Source: Purpureocillium takamizusanense (lineage: Eukaryota > Ascomycota > Sordariomycetes > Hypocreales > Ophiocordycipitaceae). From it: a stretch of 64,000 nucleotides of DNA. The first letter of the stretch is position 1; every line of letters starts with the position of its first letter. The notes beneath the pieces were generated by a model. The model worked only from the letters and a program-made list of their open reading frames with translations, ran no database searches and was not told the origin of the DNA. The DNA is taken from positions 496,001-560,000 of the forward strand of contig NC_063068.1 of NCBI RefSeq assembly GCF_022605165.1, in the 5' to 3' direction. The position numbers were made by a program, and so were the translations under genes. Positions 12,301-22,795 of the stretch are shown piece by piece.

Positions 12301-12908
12301 TCGAATTGGGGGGTGCTCGTCGTATCTGTCTCTTGTGACGCGCTTTCTTGTGTTTCCGAGGTCGAGGCTGTTCGGCGCGGCGCCTCCGCATCGGGGACAT
12401 ATCCCGCCATTCCGTGGCTCGTCCCGGCTTGTTGCAGAGCTCCTTCATCTAGGGCCGAAGAAGCGTGCGAGTGGCTGGGGAGAGTCTGGGGCGCTTCGGT
12501 TCCTGCGGCAGGCGCTTGGGGTTCTGAACTGACGGCAAAGGTTGACGATGTGAAATTTTGCCTTCGTGAGGAGCCAACCGCTTTTCTGCCGTCCTGCGGC
12601 CGTGGCATCGATGGATATAGCCGTCGGAGAAGCGCATATGTGCCGTTTGGGTACAAAAAGTCGAGCAGGAACGCAGAGGCGATCAAGCTCGTCCGGGCAG
12701 GCCCAGCATCGCCACCCGCAGCCTCGGCAGCCGTGGCAGCCGCGGCAGGCGGCGGCAGCGGCCAGATATTGAAGAGCTCTATTGCCGAAGCACCATGCTG
12801 CCAGAAGCCCGTGTGGAGGCGTCTACCTCGCTTATACGGGCGGCTCGCCTTGGGCAGGACGCGCTGGAGGTTGCACGATTCCAGGCTGGCGGCCGTTCTT
12901 TCGAGCAT
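9318..12908 (-). CDS. Mitochondrial pentatricopeptide-repeat protein
   Basis: A single 1196-aa exon. The N-terminus (MLERTAASLESCNLQ, then a KRGRRLHTGF cluster) is Arg-rich and lacks acid, as in a mitochondrial presequence. Residues about 220-900 are a solenoid of PPR/TPR-like helical pairs; clear units include VTPDIDTWNMLLKCYVRADD, LHPDSFTYAHVMTMASKRGD and IEWDSGTYEFLLEALVRVDQ. The C-terminus is basic, then Ser/Asp-rich, and ends in a short coiled-coil-like tail. Fungal PPR proteins of this size bind mitochondrial mRNAs; Neurospora CYA-5, needed for cox1 expression, is a plausible relative, but I cannot assign orthology from memory. The start is the first ATG in frame. The long reading frames on the opposite strand are shadows of this GC-rich gene. 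Confidence 0.9.
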   Translation of the reverse strand: MLERTAASLESCNLQRVLPKASRPYKRGRRLHTGFWQHGASAIELFNIWPLPPPAAAATAAEAAGGDAGPARTSLIASAFLLDFLYPNGTYALLRRLYPSMPRPQDGRKAVGSSRRQNFTSSTFAVSSEPQAPAAGTEAPQTLPSHSHASSALDEGALQQAGTSHGMAGYVPDAEAPRRTASTSETQESASQETDTTSTPQFELGSKPQTLEELLSRPGEERFHDVWDLYSRQDDDQRQTLRHPVIIYLSRSTNIVEIGRVLSLFHQLPVDSWDNELQAAGVLALMRSGDVNLAIERFEAGSALKGLSGGIEYLISYLLENRQWPMLLKVWLDYFKAGTAEKGIKLRQLERVPDLWKPYLALERYIEIESSGKLRSINLHAKTRLGLSTLRRHLAEAALQPPCPPKQAAAILNIWADKEMYEDYFVHTIRRWRNGRESRNNLVALPDMYKTYRALTGAKPPVPLLRLLFELYFPTDVAGLEEVYRDWHRAWGDLDQWGFEKFLKFYAKAGDINAVKDLWARYVARYPDVLHSPRAFRSTMNVYAQTGDVAAAETEFRLMKEKYGVTPDIDTWNMLLKCYVRADDFTRVIQCFEEIDPALHPDSFTYAHVMTMASKRGDLETTLEFFNRSQKDRVPVSKEMAMALVMAYCFNNRITDAEIICSELAKRKATTTAVWNKLLYHNGVRGNLDKCYELLRAMKTHDIEWDSGTYEFLLEALVRVDQVHPAFHLLQKARKNKLFPVRPEHFTVVMTGALRTGDQALVETIESQMRQAGQPLSFKAHVALVDAAIRRHPRTMRTRKLGREIVQRLRAMLPVTVARGSRDVADEPPTNTPQGLMELRMQTRGIGRAIRLLVELREFATAEELINVYAEVFPKYRGEVAFPPVVAAALMLAYLKDEQFEHVYKMWQQTWASTLARSRRIHGGIYPAHEYDLDWALNVVVKAYREANDGHGLLDCVKQVTGAGFKLTHNNWNLVVQYLAETGQWEHAMEWCEDMLMPRWRGWTTEASDLQTRREFKSRRVLVASKATVLSLQKEWIKLRNVAAWSGRISHKLEQIELRCPRLHHAFLTSDFGNLPGKWTGARVEKSLSSATRELLRIFPYKEANAMKNYLDRELRRVENLLKQRRASRSGASTTASGDDDGDGATAQSSSLSSSPPLPPPGEDVTQTQAARQAELDIDRLNAVISEKTGNLQDAS

Positions 12909-13690
12909 TGGTTTTCCGAGGGCGGCGCGGCATGCAAGCTGTCGAGTTCTAGACCAAAGCTATCGGCGCCGGCGCCGCTGGCATACTCGCGCGGGCGTGG
13001 CGGTTACGAAGAGCGAGGTCGCGCAGTCTGTGTCGTGTCGGCGTTGGAGCCCTGGAAAGACGTTCTCGGATTGCGATTTATCGTTGATGGGGCAAAAAAG
13101 TTGCTCGGGGAGTGGAAGCTCTGTAGATTACCGATCAGGACCCGCAAATTGGGCGGGAGCAACGTCTCTGCACGTGCAGCTGGTCGTCCCAAGGTGGAGC
13201 GCCTATAACGAGTACGTACTTCGTACAGTATACATCCATGTTCTGTTGCTCTCGTACGATGCGCGCACACAACCAGCAACAAGGGCTTCGCAGATCCATG
13301 GCGAAAGGATTTGTCGTCTTACAGGCTGTGAGGGCTTGGCTCGGGTTCCCATGAGGGTAGTTACAGGTAGACAACGTGCAGCATCGACAACGTCAAATTC
13401 TTGACAGTAACAAGTAATTTCATTCGCAAACGCCATGTACTATCATGAGCGCCCAAATCAATCATACAGGGCCTGTCGACAAACGTCTCCAGTCCAAGCT
13501 GTTTCCATCATGCTTCCCGATGCGCACCGCTGGTGTTGCACCATCAGGTTCAGGTACCTGTACCATCGCCTGTCCGGTCCTCTGTCGCAACAACCGCTGC
13601 AGTCTCCCGCGATGTGACGTTATCGTACAGGTCGTAACTTTTTCGTGTCCCAATAATCATTACCATGCGCCGTAACCGTCGCCCTTGCAC
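12909..13690. other. Spacer upstream of the PPR gene
   Basis: Holds the PPR promoter side and a GTACTTCGTAC motif at 13216-13226 inside a GTACGTACTTCGTACAGTA string. No coding signal was found on either strand. Confidence 0.55.
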
Positions 13691-14164
13691 TCATTTGTCC
13701 CCGTCGTTTGCGAATTCGTCGCGGTGCACCATCAGTACCTCGTTTCTGAGGCTCGACAAGGTGTCGAGGGAGCGACGGGGGTCCTGCTCGAGGCCGGCTC
13801 CCCGGCTGCGGCTGCGTGTGCGCTGCCGCCGACGGAACGGTCGCTGATCGGCCGGCGAGCCCGTGCGTGACGGGCAGTGCTCGCGGCGGGCGTTGCGGAA
13901 TTGGTTGTAGCGGAGGAGTTGCGTCGTTGACGAGAGCATTGACGGAGACGTGTTGCGGGATACGAGCCCGAACGGCGACGTTGCCCGCCGGGGCGAGCGT
14001 CCACGTAGGTTGCTCGACTCGTCGGAGCGGAGCGACTTCACCTCGGCCCGCGTGACGCTGCGAGACCTCTTGCGGCCGCGGGTGAGCTCCTGATCCCCGG
14101 CATTCAGAGAGACGGCCACAGTCGGCTCGCGGAAGGAAGGGGTAACATCGGGAAGCCGAGCCAT
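13691..14164 (-). CDS. Small Arg/Ser-rich hypothetical protein
   Basis: An uninterrupted 157-aa frame beginning MARLPDVTPSFREPTVAVSL. I do not recognise a domain. The N-terminal 80 residues contain basic Ser clusters (RGRKRSRSVTRAEVKSLRS, RGRSPRRATSPF, SRNTSPSMLSSTTQLLRYNQ) that look like SR-type or proline-directed phosphorylation sites, so a nuclear or regulatory role is possible. The second half is Arg-rich and ends in a short acidic tail. A different frame over 13732-14004 also has plausible Ser/Ala-rich composition, so an unrecognised intron could switch frames in the 3' half. The start is the first ATG and is followed by a protein-like stretch, which is why this frame was preferred over the longer overlapping frame 13620-14186. 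Confidence 0.45.
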   Translation of the reverse strand: MARLPDVTPSFREPTVAVSLNAGDQELTRGRKRSRSVTRAEVKSLRSDESSNLRGRSPRRATSPFGLVSRNTSPSMLSSTTQLLRYNQFRNARREHCPSRTGSPADQRPFRRRQRTRSRSRGAGLEQDPRRSLDTLSSLRNEVLMVHRDEFANDGDK

Positions 14165-16459
14165 CTTTGTCTGGCTTGGGTCCCAACGGTCCTCAAGGTG
14201 CTTGTTGATGGGCTACTTTGTAGCCACAGAGGGAGGGTGCCCGTTGCACTGGCAGTAAAGGGGTGCGTAGATATGCCGTATCGACTGGAATGTGACGGGT
14301 TCTTGTGGGTACGGTGCTTGTAATGTAGTAGTAGAAGGTGTGCCCCAAAGGAAGACGGCGTCGAGGCAAGAGTGGCAATGGAGGAGGTTCATATAGTATT
14401 ACAGTATTATGCCTGTCTCACCAGGCAAGAAGAAGGCAGTTGGGGATGATGATACTAGCAGACATGGGGGTGGGTGGCAGCGAGCGGACGAAGCGCACGC
14501 AGGTGTACCCAGTTCCTGGGGCCTTCACAGTCACCATCTGCATCCCAGCAAGCCACGGGCGGGAGATCGGGTCAGGTGAGCTAAGGCCGATGAGACGGCA
14601 TCATAATGGACGAGGTGCTGCCAACCCAACGGCCCAAAGCCGAAGCGAGCTAAACCTCGGTGGAACTTGGCTTGGGCTGTGATTTGGTTGCCGGTGCGGA
14701 GAGAGTTTGCGGGCTTGGCTGCGCCGCGTGTGAGCCAGCATGGGGGGTGGTTTGAGCCAGTGCCGGCGTCGCATTGTTCGCCGAGGCGTGTGTCGTCCCA
14801 AGCGCTGCATGTACCAAACTCGCGCGTGTGGCCCCTCCTCGTCCTTGTCCTCCTCCCCGCGCGGGCGCTTGTGTGCTGCTAGGTTGTTGCTGCTGGTGGT
14901 GCGGGTGCGGGTGCGGGTGCTTGCAGCGGACAACCCGGGAGGCATTTCCGTTGCGTGATGCATCCCTTTCCGTCCTCTTCGTTATTCATCGGGGCGAAGT
15001 CAAACGACTGCCGGAGGTTTTGCTGCTGTCGCCGTCCGTTGTTTGTCGCGGGCACACGCAGGCACACTCGGTGACGCATCTAGACCGAGCGGCAAAAAGA
15101 CTCGAGCGCGGCGAAACCGGCATTGGCGGCGGGTGGCTAGGCGGAAAGGCGTCTCAGTGAGTGCAACGTGCGTTTCTGCGCGCCTTGTCGCCACGCACGA
15201 GAGATTCTGGCCGGCCCTTGCGGCGGACAGTCGGACAGGCCGGCCCCCGGGTAGCGACAGCAGCACCGCAGGAGGTGGCTTTGTTGCGGCAGTGCGAGCT
15301 GCTGCGGCCGTGTGGATCGCGGGACTGCGATGGAAGGTGCCTGCCGCGCTGGTCATGTCATGTCAAACAGAGTCAAAATCTCGGTCGAATGCGGTTTGAA
15401 AGACGAGCATGTCGTGCGTCCATGTGTCACCGACACTGCCTGATGAGAGGCTCGAGCTGTCTGCGATGTTCTTGGGTCCGTCCGTCCGTCCTTAGGTAGA
15501 CTGTAACTTAGTTACTTTGTAGATGGCTCCTGCCCCAACAGGCTCCTTCCCACCCACCCGACTGATGAGAAGAAAATCGTCGTCAGAACGGAAGGCGCTG
15601 CCGGGCCCGATTTGTCCAATCGCCCGGGACTTGCCAATGCCTTTGCCAACGACGATGACATATGGCGGTTGCAAGATGCCAATCATAACCTCGCAACCAC
15701 CCTCCCCCGCATCCCCAGCGTCACAGCAGTATTGACTCAACCTGGCGTCACGTCACTTCACGTCACTTCACTCTTCCTCCATTGCCGCCACTCAACATCG
15801 CCAAGACCAGTCTGCCGCACGAGCCAGCAGCGTGGTGCCTCGACCCAAACCCAAGTCTACGAGTGCCTTGGTCGGTGGGAACATAGGCCGTCGAGCCAGG
15901 AGCCGTCGCCCCCATCGCCCGATGTGTAATGTGGATTAGTGCACTGTACAGTACTGTGCCTCGTAGAGCAATAAGGTTGATGCTCCATGTTTTAGCATCA
16001 AGCCATGTCTCATCCAACCCGCAGCCACCAGCTTGGGCTCAGCACGCCGGCCTTCGAGACCATCATTGCCCCGGCTTGCATCCGGAGTGGCTCCGATCCA
16101 GGCAAGCCTTGCTCATCGTCGGATGCTTCGCCTCAAAAATTTGTTGTGAGTTTGACCCGTTGGTGGTCCTTGCACCGTTTATCCGTCGCGGCAAGAGGCT
16201 CTCGAAACCGGCAGCCCCACGAAGTGGCTTCTACCCAGCACGGCTTGAGTCTTCTCGGCAATATAATCGACCTCCTTGGGCCCGGGCCGTTCCTGCACCT
16301 TTTGCGGTTACTGTTACGTCTACTATATTAGTGGACTGTACAGTACCAGGCTGCTGTCCCATCTGGGCCCATACAAGGAAGGTGGCTCGTGCCAATGCAA
16401 CTGTCCGCCATGTTTGGCAAGCCATCATCGATCGCGTCCGTCCATCGCAGGTAATAGAT
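14165..16459. other. Gene-free stretch
   Basis: About 2.3 kb with only short GC-driven frames on both strands and no recognisable family. It contains the upstream region of the small Arg/Ser-rich gene and the 3' flank of the GNAT gene. Confidence 0.5.
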
Positions 16460-17197
16460 CTACTTCAGACCCCTTAGTCTTTCCCATTCTTCTTCTGTCA
16501 TGCCAAACAGCAGCTCGTCGTACCATTTCCGGTCGAACCATGCCACTTGCCGCCGTCGTCCTTCGAGATGGAAGCCGATATCGGTGTAGAGATGCAGCCC
16601 TCGCTCGTTAAAAGAGTACGTTACGAGGCTGACTGTGTGCAATCCGCCATGGTGAAATGCCCAGTCGAGCATCCAGTTGATGGCTTCACGCCCGTACCCA
16701 CGGCCCTGGTACGCATCGGCCAAGACGATGCCCAATTGCGCATTGCGATGGTGCGCCGTCGCTGCAGGGATGCCTCCCCATCCCAAACACATGATCCCAA
16801 CGATTGTGCCTGTCTTGCCCGTCTTCTTGCCGTTGGTTTGATCGCCGGTGGCCACATTGCCGCTGGTGTTGGACGATGTTGCATTTCCATCCATATTTTG
16901 CTTCGTCTCCTCCTCCGGCAGAAGACAAATCGCAACGCCCAACAAGGACTTCGCAAACTGCTGTGTTGAGTAATCGATTTCCTTCTTCCCCTGTGGCCGG
17001 AAAAGGGACGGGTTCGCTAAGCACTGAGTAACTGGATCATCCTCCACCTGGGGCATGAAGGCCTTGATGTCTTCGTTTGCTTCGTCCATCTTGACGTACC
17101 GGAGCCGGCTGGACTGGAAGGCCGTCCTGGCGGCCGCGGTGACGAACGACATGGTCGCGTGAGCGGCCGCGGGATTGATCGACACGGTCGACGACAT
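16460..17197 (-). CDS. GNAT-family N-acetyltransferase
   Basis: A single-exon protein of 245 aa with a GNAT fold of the RimJ/RimL-like type that transfers acetyl from acetyl-CoA to an amine substrate. The key motif A is visible near residues 165-180: GIVLADAYQGRGYGREAINW, whose Q-G-R-G-Y-G loop binds the CoA pyrophosphate. Motif B follows as VTYSFNERGLHLYTDIGF with the usual N-x-R-x-x-x-x-Y-x-x-x-GF pattern. An Asn/Gly/Thr-rich insert (about residues 100-130) interrupts the fold before the strand GTIVGIMCLGWGG. The C-terminal WFDRKWYDELLFGMTEEEW is common in fungal members. The substrate cannot be read from sequence. ATG at 17197 gives MSSTVSINP; an internal Met at residue 16 is an alternative start. 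Confidence 0.85.
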   Translation of the reverse strand: MSSTVSINPAAAHATMSFVTAAARTAFQSSRLRYVKMDEANEDIKAFMPQVEDDPVTQCLANPSLFRPQGKKEIDYSTQQFAKSLLGVAICLLPEEETKQNMDGNATSSNTSGNVATGDQTNGKKTGKTGTIVGIMCLGWGGIPAATAHHRNAQLGIVLADAYQGRGYGREAINWMLDWAFHHGGLHTVSLVTYSFNERGLHLYTDIGFHLEGRRRQVAWFDRKWYDELLFGMTEEEWERLRGLK

Positions 17198-18034
17198 GGT
17201 TGGTTTGCCTCCGGATGGCTGACGCCCAGTTCATGCTGGGCAATGTCAAGGCCATTGGCCCTTGCACGCGTCTCTTGTTATAAGTACTAGCCTAACGAAC
17301 AAAATACGTTACGCGGTGCCGCGGATCTGCCGCATTCCCAAAGCCATATCCCACGCACGGATTTGATACCTTCAGGCTCGTTTCCCTTTTGGTACTATGA
17401 TCGTCTGTCTCCCCGACTGAGTCATCAGGGATCTACTTCGTATATGGCGCGCCCGGTGACCCAGAATCCCTGCGAGCCCTCAATCACGACGGATCAATCT
17501 TTTCCGCTCTTCGTTGTTAGGCATTCAATGAGCTTCTGCGGCACACAGCCCTTGAATTGTATAGGAGGACTGCTTATTCTCGACTTCTGCCGATTGTTTG
17601 CCGAGGAGCAAACTTCTTGTGTAAGTGCCAAAAGAGTCGAGTTCGGCGTTTAAACATGGCCCCACCACACATGAGCCTGACGTGCCATGCATGCGACAGC
17701 GGCAAGGTATAAGACACGTACGAAGTGAGAAGAGGGGCATAGGCGCACAGCTGATGATGATGAGAGCTTGATGGGCTATGAAGGGAGGAAGAAGAAGAGC
17801 TATATAGGTGGCCGAGCGAGAGAGAGAGACCAGTGAAAGAGCCGGCCAACTGTGAGGCTGACTAACCTATCTACACGAAGTAGGCCGCGCGGGCATGAGA
17901 AACATGCGACATGTCGATGGCAGGTACAGCATGGAGACAGCTTCCATATACACCCTCCACTACTGCGGCACCATGATTAGTGAGTCGACTGCAACTGCTC
18001 AGATTACGAGTAGTAGAGCCGTGAATGGTTCAAA

Positions 18035-18045
18035 GTACGAAGTAC
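18035..18045. repeat. GTACGAAGTAC motif
   Basis: Exact copy of the dispersed 11-mer, followed by a further AGTAC. Confidence 0.75.
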
Positions 18046-19363
18046 AGTACACGATACTACTATTGACGAGAACCCCATTGTGATGTGATGACCGTTGATA
18101 GCAATAGCGGCAATCCGCCTATCCCTTTTCCGCATAAGACTCGCCGTAACACGAGGCACAGCCTACCATCGCGTCTGGTCCCGCTTCGGTCGTCAGTCCC
18201 CCTACTGCACTCGTTTAATGCAGCTCTCTCGAAGCTGGCACGTAGCGGCACTGCTTTGCATAGATTCCACGCACCCGGCTTTCCGGCAGGACTCCCCTTG
18301 GGCCACCCACCTCGCACTGGGCTGCAGGAGAGTAATCTAGATGGGAAACAAAGGTATCGTTTCGGCCCTGCCGGTAGCGACGGTGCCGATGCTGCTCTGC
18401 GCGGCGACGTTCGTGCAGGAAGGGGCTTTCGGTAGGATAGACATGATCGTCTCGCCACTATGTTACGAACGTACGACTACGAGAGCTACCTACGAGTGGC
18501 CTCTGGGTGACTCCATGTGATATTGGCAGACGCCGCTGCATCCGACAACCGAGTGGGGCTATCGTCGAGGCCTGCGTGTGAGAGCAAAGACCTTTTGGGG
18601 TGCGTGGGATGGCCGCATCAATGTGGCCCGGTGTGCCGTGGACTCCCTATAATAACATGGTGATCTCGCGAAGACTAGGGAAAGAGAGAAGGGCCATCGG
18701 CCATACTGCGTAAGTATCGTTCTGACGCTGCGGCGAAGTGCCGATGTTGTGCTTTGTAAGGTCAGGTCCGCAGCTGCTGGCGCCAGAGAATTGGATCTGG
18801 CGAAGACCTGACGTTGTAGGCGAGAACGTCGAGATACACACACGCGGCCGGGTACTACCACCCATTACAATGTCACCATCGCGTCCAGCTCTGAAGCAGC
18901 TCGATTCTGAGAGCATATCAAAGAGCACCGAAAGCATGGCTGCCACAGGAATATACCACGGCATAGCATGGAGTCTTAAAATTTCACATTGTCAGTCGTG
19001 ATGACGAAAGAGAACTTGCCACGGCGCTGTGAATAGTCGTTGCCGTAGAAAGCGCAACTCTCCACCCTCCTAGATGCCAGCACGCCACGTCTACCAAGCG
19101 CGAGGTCCATCGCGTTCGAGGCGACGCACCGGGTCGCTGGGTCACAGCCGGGACGCGCAACACGGTTCCCGTGCGCCACATATCAGTAACGCGTGCGGAG
19201 TGACGTGCAAATGGACGGCTCGCCGTTGCTGGTGATCTTGCGAAATAGGCAAGAGAACGCCGAGATGTTTTCACGCTGGAAACTCACCTCCCGGTGCGTC
19301 AGTGACCATGGTTAACAGTTGGGCCACGCCGACGCTTACCTAACCCAAATTCGGAAACCGCCC

Positions 19364-19384
19364 AGGCCAGGCCAGGCCAGGCCA
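19364..19384. repeat. GGCCA pentanucleotide tandem repeat
   Basis: Four tandem AGGCC/GGCCA units about 430 bp upstream of the LSB6 start. Confidence 0.8.
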
Positions 19385-19800
19385 AGTCAATGCGTCGAGC
19401 TGTCACAACCACATCACTGTTCGCGCCATCAAGCTCGTCGCGCAATTGTCACAGCCCTGGCGGCATAAATGATTGTTTCGCTTCTTCGGTGAATACTATT
19501 CAACGGTCCCTCTTTGGCTGGACATTTGACATCCTCCTCTTATTCGCCAGCATTCGATCCCGACGCAGCACGACAGCAAGAGGATACGCCTCGTCCGCCG
19601 CCTGGGGCCAGCAGCTTCCCGCTTGCTGCAACCCTGATCGACTTGCACTGAATCCCGCCCTCTCCCCCCCCGTCAAGCTGTCCCGAGCCGTGTCTCGCCG
19701 ACATCGCTACGTGCCGGCCAGTGTTATGGCCGAGCGGAGACGTCGATCGATCTAGATCTCTCCTTTCCACGCCCACACCCAACTCATTCAAGCCGCGGCC

Positions 19801-22266
19801 ATGCCTCGCGATCGGCCCGCGACGACGGGTTACGAGCGCCTTGCTCAGGCCGACCGCTTCAGCGACGACTCGGACGACGACCATCCCCTCGCCGAGTCCT
19901 CCGCCTCCCTCCAGCCCGCATCCGCGCCGCGCTATGCCCCCATTACGCAGCCTCGCCACAGGTCGGGCGTCGCCAGCCCCAAGGCCAGGCCCAAGTTTCG
20001 CCGGCGCGTGGGGAGCAACTCGGGCGTCGATATCAAGGCCATCAACGCCCGCCTGGAGCGTTGGGCCGACGAAATTGCCTCCCGCTTCAAGCGTGGCAAG
20101 GGCAAGCATCACCTGGGCGAAGAGGACCGTCTTGAGATCCACCATTCCGTCTTCCAGCCCCCCGAAGGAGTCCGCCCCGCCACGCCCGAGGGACTAGCTG
20201 AGACTGCCGGCGGTGACATGACCAAGTCCGAATTCGAGGCGATTGTGGAGAGCGTGCGCTCGGCCATCCGTCAGGAGATACACCCCAGCATGATCTCGCA
20301 AGGTAGCTCAGGCAGCTACTTTGCTCGGAACCCGGATGGCAAGATTGTCGGCGTATTCAAGCCCAAGGACGAGGAGCCATATGCAGCTGGAAACCCCAAA
20401 TGGAATAAATGGATACATAGGAACCTATTTCCTTGTTGCTTTGGGCGAGCCTGGTACGCACCCCATACCCCGTGCCAGCCCTTTCAATACCTACCTACAC
20501 CTGCTGACCTGCCACTTTGCAGCCTTATCCCCAACTTGTCATACGTCAGCGAAGCCGCCGCCTATGTACTCGACGCACAGCTCCGAACGAATCTCGTCCC
20601 GTATACCGACGTGGTCTGGCTGTCGTCCAAGTCCTTCCACTATCCTTTCTGGGACCGCCGCAGCTTCTACCGTAAGAAGAAGCCTCTCCCTCCGAAACCG
20701 GGAAGCTTTCAAGTGTTCCTCAAAGGCTTCAAGGACGCCAATGTCTTCCTGCGAGAGCACCCCTGGCCGGACCAATACTGGTCTGGCTTCCGAACGAACG
20801 ATACACACCGGCACAGGCGTAAGAGGTGGACTGAAAGTTGCCGGCCCTCGACATCCGGGTCGCCGGACGAAGCCGATTCCAGCGACGACGAGCAGTCGAG
20901 CTCACGGGAGGAGCCTTCTGGGCCGCCACGCTTCGCCTGGACCGAGCCCTTGAAACAGTCGTTCCGAGAGGAACTGGAGAAGCTCGTCATCTTGGACTAC
21001 ATCATGCGTAACACGGATCGAGGTCTCGACAACTGGATGGTCAAGGTTGACTGGGAGTCCGGCCAGGTATCGCTGGCCTCTGAGCCCGTTCATTTGAACA
21101 TGAACCCGCCGTCTGAAGGAAATGGGCCCCGACCAGTCGATGCTTCTCGAATGTCCCCTTCTCCGACGTCAGCATCGTATCCCTACAAGAGACAGAAGCC
21201 AATGGATGCATCAAACAGCAAGCCAACTGGTAGCAGTGCCCAGATATCCATAGGAGCCATTGATAACTCGCTGTCATGGCCCTGGAAACACCCAGATGCA
21301 TGGCGCAGGTAGGTATCCTTTCTCTTTGTTTGGCAGCCGTATGTGCTAAGACTTGGCTCCAGTTTCCCCTTTGGCTGGCTTTTTCTCCCCGTCGATCTCA
21401 TCGGGCGCCCATTCTCGCAGAAGACAAGAGATCATTTCCTGCCACTCCTAACTTCCACTGCTTGGTGGAGCCAGACGCAATTAGCTCTCAAGAAAGTCTT
21501 CCAGATGGACGAGGACTTTCAGGAGCGCATGTTTGCCAAGCAAATTGCCGTCATGAAAGGCCAGGCGTGGAACGTCGTTGAGGCGCTCAAGACTTCGGAC
21601 CACGGTCCGCTAGAACTCACTCGTCGGGCGAGGGTCTGCGTTTGGGACGACCTCGTCGACGTGCCCGTGGCGGTGCCCATGCGGGTGACATCGTCGGAGC
21701 TGCGGCGGACCACGGACATGCGCCAGTCCATGGACGAGGCCGACATTGCCACTTCCGTTCCCAGCAGCCACGTTCCCGTCGACGACCTCTTGGGCCTCGC
21801 CAGCGCCCCTGTCGACATGCCGCGCTCCGGTCGCTTCGAAATGACCAGTCCTATAGGCGAGGACGCACAGTCGCCTACCAAAAGCTCCGTCAATCCAATG
21901 GACCTGGGCCCCAGCAGCGGTCACGCCGCAGGCGCGTCGATCACGGACCAGCTCGCACCGCAGCCTAGGAGCACGCAGAGCTACCAGGGTCCGTCGAGGG
22001 CCCTCAACGTCTACGAGCCGGCGCGCAGCGGCGGTCCTCGCCAGCAGCGGCGGTACTCGTTTGCCACGGCCGCCGCGCGCCGCAGTAGCAACTCCATCGC
22101 GCAGCACCTCCATCGCGGCGACTCGCACGAGGGGTACGACGGCGACGATCTCGAGGGCGATCTCGGCTACGCCGCCGCGGAGGGCCAGATGGGCAACCAG
22201 CGCAAGGTCATCGTGGAGCGGCTCGAGGCCGTCAAGAGCCGGAACCCCGTCTTCACTTGGTGCTGA
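19801..22266 (+). CDS. LSB6: Type II phosphatidylinositol 4-kinase Lsb6
   Basis: A 780-aa lipid kinase that makes PI4P on endosomal, vacuolar and plasma membranes. Exons are 19801-20453, 20523-21308 and 21363-22266. Family landmarks are the nucleotide loop SQGSSGSYFARNPDGKIVGV, the palmitoylated Cys motif LFPCCFGRACL (completed only after intron 1 is removed), the catalytic loop LDYIMRNTDRGLDNWMVKVD and the block WKHPDAWRSFPFGWLFLPVD (completed after intron 2). The N-terminus has an acidic patch and Arg-rich stretches; the last 200 residues are low complexity. Intron 1 is 69 bp, a multiple of three with no stop, so unspliced RNA stays in frame. Intron 2 is 54 bp. The ATG directly follows a C-rich leader. 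Confidence 0.93.
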
Positions 22267-22771
22267 TGCAAGAGGAGAGACAACGCACCCTGGCACGCTG
22301 CTTTTAGATCATCGCGGCCCATGCTCCTCGTCCCCTCCTCGTCCTTGACCTTGCGCCTATAGCCATCTGTGTCACCTACATGCCCTTCAGCAGGTGACTG
22401 TTCTACCACTCGACCACCGCTATATGGGCACATTCCTATTCGCCAACAAGAGTGAGACAAGCTTGGGGAGGTGCCGAGCCGAGTCCCGTCGTCGAAGAGA
22501 ACGGGGAGGCAGGACACCAGAATATGACGGGTCGCTCTCGTTGATCTGACCTGTCGTTCTCATTCCCCTTTTCCCCTCATGAAAGTATCATTTGGTCATT
22601 GGTACAGAGGCACACAGTACGAAATACCTACGTACGAAAGTTTGCATTGGGACGGCTCTTTTGCATATACGGCCACACTTGGCGTCCCGTGGCGAGATGC
22701 AAACCTTTTTCTTTTTACATCGACAATCGCCCGTGCGCGCTCTGCATCGGCAGCGGGCCACGGTTCTCGTG

Positions 22772-22795
22772 GTGCGTGCGTGCGTGCGTGCGTGC
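22772..22795. repeat. GTGC tetranucleotide microsatellite
   Basis: Six tandem GTGC units in gene-free DNA. Confidence 0.85.

Larger units (their letters stand above)
17198..19800. other. Gene-free stretch upstream of LSB6
   Basis: About 2.6 kb with no credible reading frame. It includes a GTACGAAGTAC copy at 18035-18045 and a GGCCA tandem repeat. From about 19400 the sequence is C/T-rich, as expected for the LSB6 promoter and leader. Confidence 0.55.

Noticed and set aside
12169..13404. 411-codon plus-strand frame
   Set aside because: It lies largely antisense to the PPR gene, has Cys/Ser/Arg shadow composition and no domain.
15492..15740. 82-codon minus-strand frame with glycine-rich repeats
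   Set aside because: Too short, no recognisable family, no neighbour support.
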